This document shows, in pieces, positions 14,282 through 17,131 of a stretch of 17,131 nucleotides of DNA. The notes beneath the pieces were generated by a model. The model was not told where the DNA came from and ran no database searches. It saw only the letters and a list, made by a program, of their open reading frames with translations. A program made the translations under genes and the position numbers. Location of the stretch: contig WRMM01000008.1 of the NCBI GenBank assembly GCA_009777135.1, positions 1 through 17,131 of the forward strand, in the 5' to 3' direction. This DNA is from Candidatus Fibrimonadales bacterium (GTDB lineage Bacteria > Fibrobacterota > Fibrobacteria > Fibrobacterales > Fibrobacteraceae). How positions within the stretch are numbered: position 1 is the stretch's first letter; each line of letters starts with the position of its first letter.

Positions 14282-15457
14282 ATGCAATCAAAAGACATCA
14301 TTCGCATACAAGTATCGCCAGAGCGAGAAATAGTTCTGCTAGGCACGGCGCACATTTCGCAAGAATCCATAGACTTGGTTAAAGAAACAATAGCGGCAGA
14401 AAAACCAGACTGCGTTTGCGTTGAACTTGACGAAAATCGCTTGAAAGCCTTGGAAGACACAGACCGGTGGAAAAATTTAAATATAAAGGAAGTGCTGAAA
14501 AAAAAGCAGATGTCTTCTTTAATCGTAAATTTGATTTTAGCTTCATATCAAAAAAGAATGGGAGAGTCTACAGGCGTGGAACCAGGCTCGGAATTAAAAG
14601 CCGCTGTTGAAGGAGCTAGAGCCTGCAATGCCAATTTGGTTTTGGCAGATAGAGATGTAAAAATCACGCTGCGCCGCACTTGGGCAAGCACGCCGTTTTT
14701 TCGCAAATTCAAACTGCTAGCAACCTTGCTCGGCACCCTTTTTGAAACGGAAGAAATCAGCGAAGAAGAACTCAGCAAAATGCGCGAGCAAGACACTCTT
14801 TCTGTGATGCTAGACGATTTTGGAAAAGCATTCCCAGAAATCAAGCAAATTTTAATCAGCGAAAGAGACCAGTTTTTGGCAGGCAGAATTATGAAAGCAG
14901 AAGGCGGCAAGGTTTTGGCTGTTGTTGGCGCCGGACACTTGCCGGGCATAAAAAACATAATTGAAAATAACACAGAAACCCCGCCAGAAGAAGATCTCTG
15001 CAAAATTCCGCCTTCCTCGCATTTGGGAACCATCATAGGCTGGGGAATACCAGCCGCAATAATTCTTTCTCTTGTTTACATAGGCGTTAAACTTGGTCCA
15101 GAAGCCTTTGCAGACAATATTGTTTTTTGGATACTGGCAACAGGGCTTCCTGCGGCGTTTGGCACCATCTGCGCGCTTGCTCACCCTCTTGCGATAATAG
15201 CCGCTTTATTTTTGGCTCCCATAACAACTTTGCATCCCTTGATTGGCGTAGGAATGTTCACTGCCTTTATTCAAGCATATTTTTGCCCGCCGCGGGTTTT
15301 TGAAATGGAAACCGCCACCGAAGACCTTTGGAAGCCCAGCCGCTGGTGGAAAAACCGCTTCACAAGAGTTTTTCTGGCATTCATTTTCCCAGGTCTGCCC
15401 ACCACAATAGGAAGTTTTATTGGCATGGGAAAAATTGCGAACACTATATTCTCTTAG
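14282..15457 (+). CDS. TraB/PrgY-family membrane protein
   Basis: The 391 residues match the TraB/PrgY (pheromone shutdown) family, which is related to GumN and to the Tiki fold of putative metalloproteases. The conserved marks are in place: LLGTAHIS (GTAH 21-24), VELDENR (47-53), GVEPGSELKAAVEGA, LADRD (121-125), ISERDQFLAGRI (192-203) and VVGAGHLPGI (214-223, H218). From about 247 onward there are four hydrophobic segments (roughly 247-270, 279-301, 303-330 and 360-385), so the soluble domain is membrane-anchored at its C-terminus, as usual in prokaryotic members. The biochemical activity and substrate in bacteria outside the enterococcal pheromone case are not settled. The gene starts at ATG 14282 without a ribosome site, diverges from the propeller gene and ends 18 bases before aspartate kinase. 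Nothing in the sequence ties it functionally to either neighbour. Confidence 0.9.
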   Translation: MQSKDIIRIQVSPEREIVLLGTAHISQESIDLVKETIAAEKPDCVCVELDENRLKALEDTDRWKNLNIKEVLKKKQMSSLIVNLILASYQKRMGESTGVEPGSELKAAVEGARACNANLVLADRDVKITLRRTWASTPFFRKFKLLATLLGTLFETEEISEEELSKMREQDTLSVMLDDFGKAFPEIKQILISERDQFLAGRIMKAEGGKVLAVVGAGHLPGIKNIIENNTETPPEEDLCKIPPSSHLGTIIGWGIPAAIILSLVYIGVKLGPEAFADNIVFWILATGLPAAFGTICALAHPLAIIAALFLAPITTLHPLIGVGMFTAFIQAYFCPPRVFEMETATEDLWKPSRWWKNRFTRVFLAFIFPGLPTTIGSFIGMGKIANTIFS

Positions 15458-15468
15458 TTTTCTATATT
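15458..15468 (+). promoter_or_regulatory. Putative -10 region of the aspartate kinase promoter (TTTTCTATATT)
   Basis: This is an exact second copy of the 11-mer found upstream of mdh. TATATT (15463-15468) ends 7 bases before ATG 15476, so the expected transcription start falls at or next to the A of the start codon. No Shine-Dalgarno sequence fits in between. This is the geometry of a leaderless mRNA. A -35 box is not convincing; TTGCGA at 15435-15440 would need a 22-base spacer. Confidence 0.45.
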
Positions 15469-15475
15469 CCTGACC

Positions 15476-16795
15476 ATGACACGTATAGTTTGTAAATTTG
15501 GTGGTAGTTCCGTGGCAGATGCGGAGCAATTTCGTAAAATCAAAAACATTTTGCATAGCAATCAAGAAAGGAAAATCGTGGTGGTATCCGCACCCGGCAA
15601 ACGCAATCCGCAAGAATCAAAATTAACGGACTTGCTTTACTCTACTTATGACCTTGCTTCAAAAAATCTGAACTTTGCAGCTCCTTGGAAGCTGATAAGA
15701 GAGCGTTATGTTGAAATAACGCAAGATCTATCCCTGCAATCCTCAATAGGCGAAGAATTTGACAAATTGGAAAAAGATTTAAAGAAAAATCCAGATAAGC
15801 TTTCAGTTGATTTTTTGGTGAGCCGCGGCGAATATCTTTGCGCAAAAATCATGTCAGAGTTCTTGGGAGCGAAATTCGTGGATTCTTATCCCCTAATACA
15901 ATTTGACAGCCAATACAATGTAACGCCGCAAAGCTATGAAAACATAGCAGAGGCTCTTTCAAGCAAAGATGCTCTTTATGTTGTGCCAGGTTTTTATGGC
16001 AGCGATATGCAAGGCAATTTGAAAACCTTCACGCGAGGCGGCTCAGACATAACCGGCAGCATTTTGGCAAATGCCTGCGACTGCGCGCTATACGAAAACT
16101 GGACAGATGTTTCTGGGCTTTTAATGGCAGATCCTCGCATTGTTGAAAATGCTTACGCAATTAGCTATGTGAGCTACAGAGAAATAAGGGAACTTGCATA
16201 CAGCGGAGCAAATGTTCTGCACGATGATTCCATAGCTCCGTGCAGAGCAAAGAATATTCCTATAAACATAAAGAACACAAACAGCCCAGGCGATCACGGC
16301 ACGGTTATCGGGCCAACTCCAGAAACAACGCCAAGGCTTATAACGGGCATAGCAGGCCGCAAAGATTTTTCAATGCTTTACATAGAAAAAAGCATGATGA
16401 ACAAAGAGAAAGGCTTTGGTCGCAAGGTTCTTGCTATTTTGGAAGAAAACGGCGTTTCTTACGAACTTTCCCCCTGCGGCATAGACTCCATGAACATTGT
16501 TGTTGATTCCAAAACGCTTCAAAAAGTTGAAAAAGAAGTTTGCAAGGAAATTGAGCAAAAAATGCAGCCCAACAAAATTAAGATTTTCTCAAATCTAGCA
16601 TTAATTGCAACGGTGGGTCACGGAATGGTAAGCCAAATTGGAACCGCCGCAAAGCTTTTTGCTGCGCTGGCAAAAGAAAACATAAATGTGCGCATAATAG
16701 ACCAAGGTTCATCGGAAATAAACATCATTATTGGCGTTAACGAATTTGACTTTGAAAAAGCCATAAGGGCAATTTACGGCGAATTTGTGAGCTAA
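15476..16795 (+). CDS. lysC: Aspartate kinase (monofunctional, LysC type)
   Basis: This enzyme phosphorylates L-aspartate, the first step toward lysine, diaminopimelate, threonine and methionine. The catalytic domain has KFGGSSVA (7-14), the SRGEYLCA segment and TFTRGGSDITGS (RGGSD 187-191), followed by YENWTDVSGLLMADPR. The C-terminal part (about 300-439) carries two ACT domains for allosteric feedback, with VSQIGTAAKLFAALAKENINVRIIDQGSSEINI as the second. At 439 residues it is a normal monofunctional enzyme without a fused homoserine dehydrogenase. The ATG at 15476 is fixed by the conserved N-terminal strand MTRIVCKFGG. It has no ribosome site and lies just below a -10-like box. It converges on the response regulator gene with only 20 bases between the stops. 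Confidence 0.96.
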   Translation: MTRIVCKFGGSSVADAEQFRKIKNILHSNQERKIVVVSAPGKRNPQESKLTDLLYSTYDLASKNLNFAAPWKLIRERYVEITQDLSLQSSIGEEFDKLEKDLKKNPDKLSVDFLVSRGEYLCAKIMSEFLGAKFVDSYPLIQFDSQYNVTPQSYENIAEALSSKDALYVVPGFYGSDMQGNLKTFTRGGSDITGSILANACDCALYENWTDVSGLLMADPRIVENAYAISYVSYREIRELAYSGANVLHDDSIAPCRAKNIPINIKNTNSPGDHGTVIGPTPETTPRLITGIAGRKDFSMLYIEKSMMNKEKGFGRKVLAILEENGVSYELSPCGIDSMNIVVDSKTLQKVEKEVCKEIEQKMQPNKIKIFSNLALIATVGHGMVSQIGTAAKLFAALAKENINVRIIDQGSSEINIIIGVNEFDFEKAIRAIYGEFVS

Positions 16796-16815
16796 TTTTT
16801 AGCGAAGCCCTTGTT

Positions 16816-17131
16816 TTAGGGGCGTCTGATAAAATATTTTTCCAAGCGTTCAAGCAAAAGAGGCTGGGAGAAAGGCTTTTTTATGTAGTCAATCGCGCCA
16901 AGCTCCAAGCCTTTAGATTCGCTGTCAAAATCGTCTTTAGCTGTTAAAAAGATAACCGGAATATGCATGGTATCTTCTTTGTTTTTAAGGATTTTCAGAA
17001 CTTCGTATCCGTTCATTTCTGGCATTTCTATGTCCAAAAGGATTAAATTTGGAATTTTAACTTTTTTTTCAAGCATCTTCAACATGCTTAGGCCGGAACT
17101 AAATGTAAAAATATCGTAGGTATCGGAAAGC
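16816..17131 (-). CDS. CheY-like response regulator receiver protein (partial, N-terminus outside window)
   Basis: The frame is open on the minus strand from the window edge to a stop at 16816-16818, giving 104 visible residues. It reads through the internal ATG at 17085, so that codon is not the start. The sequence immediately before it, FTFSSGLSMLKMLE, is receiver-like. The phospho-acceptor Asp is in LILLDIEMPEMNGYEVL, the switch Thr in VIFLTAKDD and the conserved Lys in YIKKPF. The chain ends a few residues after helix 5 (LLERLEKYFIRRP), so no output domain follows: a CheY-like single-domain regulator, or the receiver at the end of a larger protein such as a hybrid kinase. Which of these applies depends on sequence beyond the window. 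No partner kinase is in view. Confidence 0.88.
   Translation of the reverse strand, partial: LSDTYDIFTFSSGLSMLKMLEKKVKIPNLILLDIEMPEMNGYEVLKILKNKEDTMHIPVIFLTAKDDFDSESKGLELGAIDYIKKPFSQPLLLERLEKYFIRRP

Noticed and set aside
16796..16830. Hairpin terminator between lysC and the response regulator (GCCC at 16807, GGGC at 16820)
   Set aside because: The stem is only about four pairs with a mismatch or bulge, and no T-run follows on either strand at the right place.
17083..17085. ATG 17085 as the true start of the response regulator
   Set aside because: The frame stays open to the window edge with receiver-like residues, and a start here would remove the first strand and helix of the domain.

Overview
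The window most likely comes from the chromosome of a Gram-negative, gut- or rumen-type bacterium with moderate to low GC. It opens with the end of an OmpA-family peptidoglycan-anchoring protein, which implies an outer membrane. My best guess for the lineage is Fibrobacterota. It rests on overall feel: an LDH-like malate dehydrogenase next to rimP-nusA-infB-rbfA, a recurring TTTTCTATATT promoter-like word, and an AAA-ATPase/PD-(D/E)XK protein. The window alone cannot prove it.

Layout. (1) 1-138: tail of an OmpA-like gene. (2) 183-5806: malate dehydrogenase followed by a translation/transcription core, rimP (only an N-terminal domain), nusA, infB and rbfA, all on + with gaps of 13 bases or fewer, or overlaps. 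(3) 5809-5907: a 32-codon remnant that looks like the inside of an ATP-binding regulator (HATPase_c_4 type). (4) 5904-11726: an accessory run on the same strand, every gene overlapping the next by 4 to 14 bases: a LicD-family phosphotransferase, an AAA-like ATPase with a C-terminal PD-(D/E)XK nuclease, a family 2 glycosyltransferase, a cytidylyltransferase, and a TagD-like cytidylyltransferase fused to a Gfo/Idh/MocA oxidoreductase. (5) 11682-14237, minus strand: an 851-residue protein with a CDP-glycerol glycerophosphotransferase-like GT-B half and a predicted beta-propeller half. (6) 14282-15457: a TraB/PrgY-family membrane protein. (7) 15476-16795: aspartate kinase. (8) 16816-17131, minus: the C-terminal part of a single-domain response regulator, cut by the window edge.

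How the genes fit together. From mdh to the fusion gene (183-11726) there is no gap larger than about 13 bases and no visible terminator, so the surface-glycan genes appear to sit downstream of housekeeping genes in one transcription unit. The accessory genes suggest a pathway that makes one or two CDP-activated polyol or alcohol phosphates (two cytidylyltransferases, one carrying its own oxidoreductase). Those would be transferred to a glycan by LicD and the GT-B/propeller protein, with the family 2 enzyme adding sugar. This would be a teichoic-acid-like or phospho-polyol decoration in a Gram-negative cell. The family calls are well supported by motifs; the substrates are inference.

The less ordinary points are a RimP without its C-terminal domain, an IF2 with TKID and SIK instead of NKID and SAK, the cytidylyltransferase-oxidoreductase fusion, the transferase-propeller fusion, the nuclease inside a glycan operon, the gene remnant at the core/accessory junction, and promoter-like boxes placed so close to start codons that several mRNAs may be leaderless. 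No stretch over 300 bases lacks a gene. I saw no tRNA, rRNA, CRISPR array, insertion sequence or convincing hairpin terminator.
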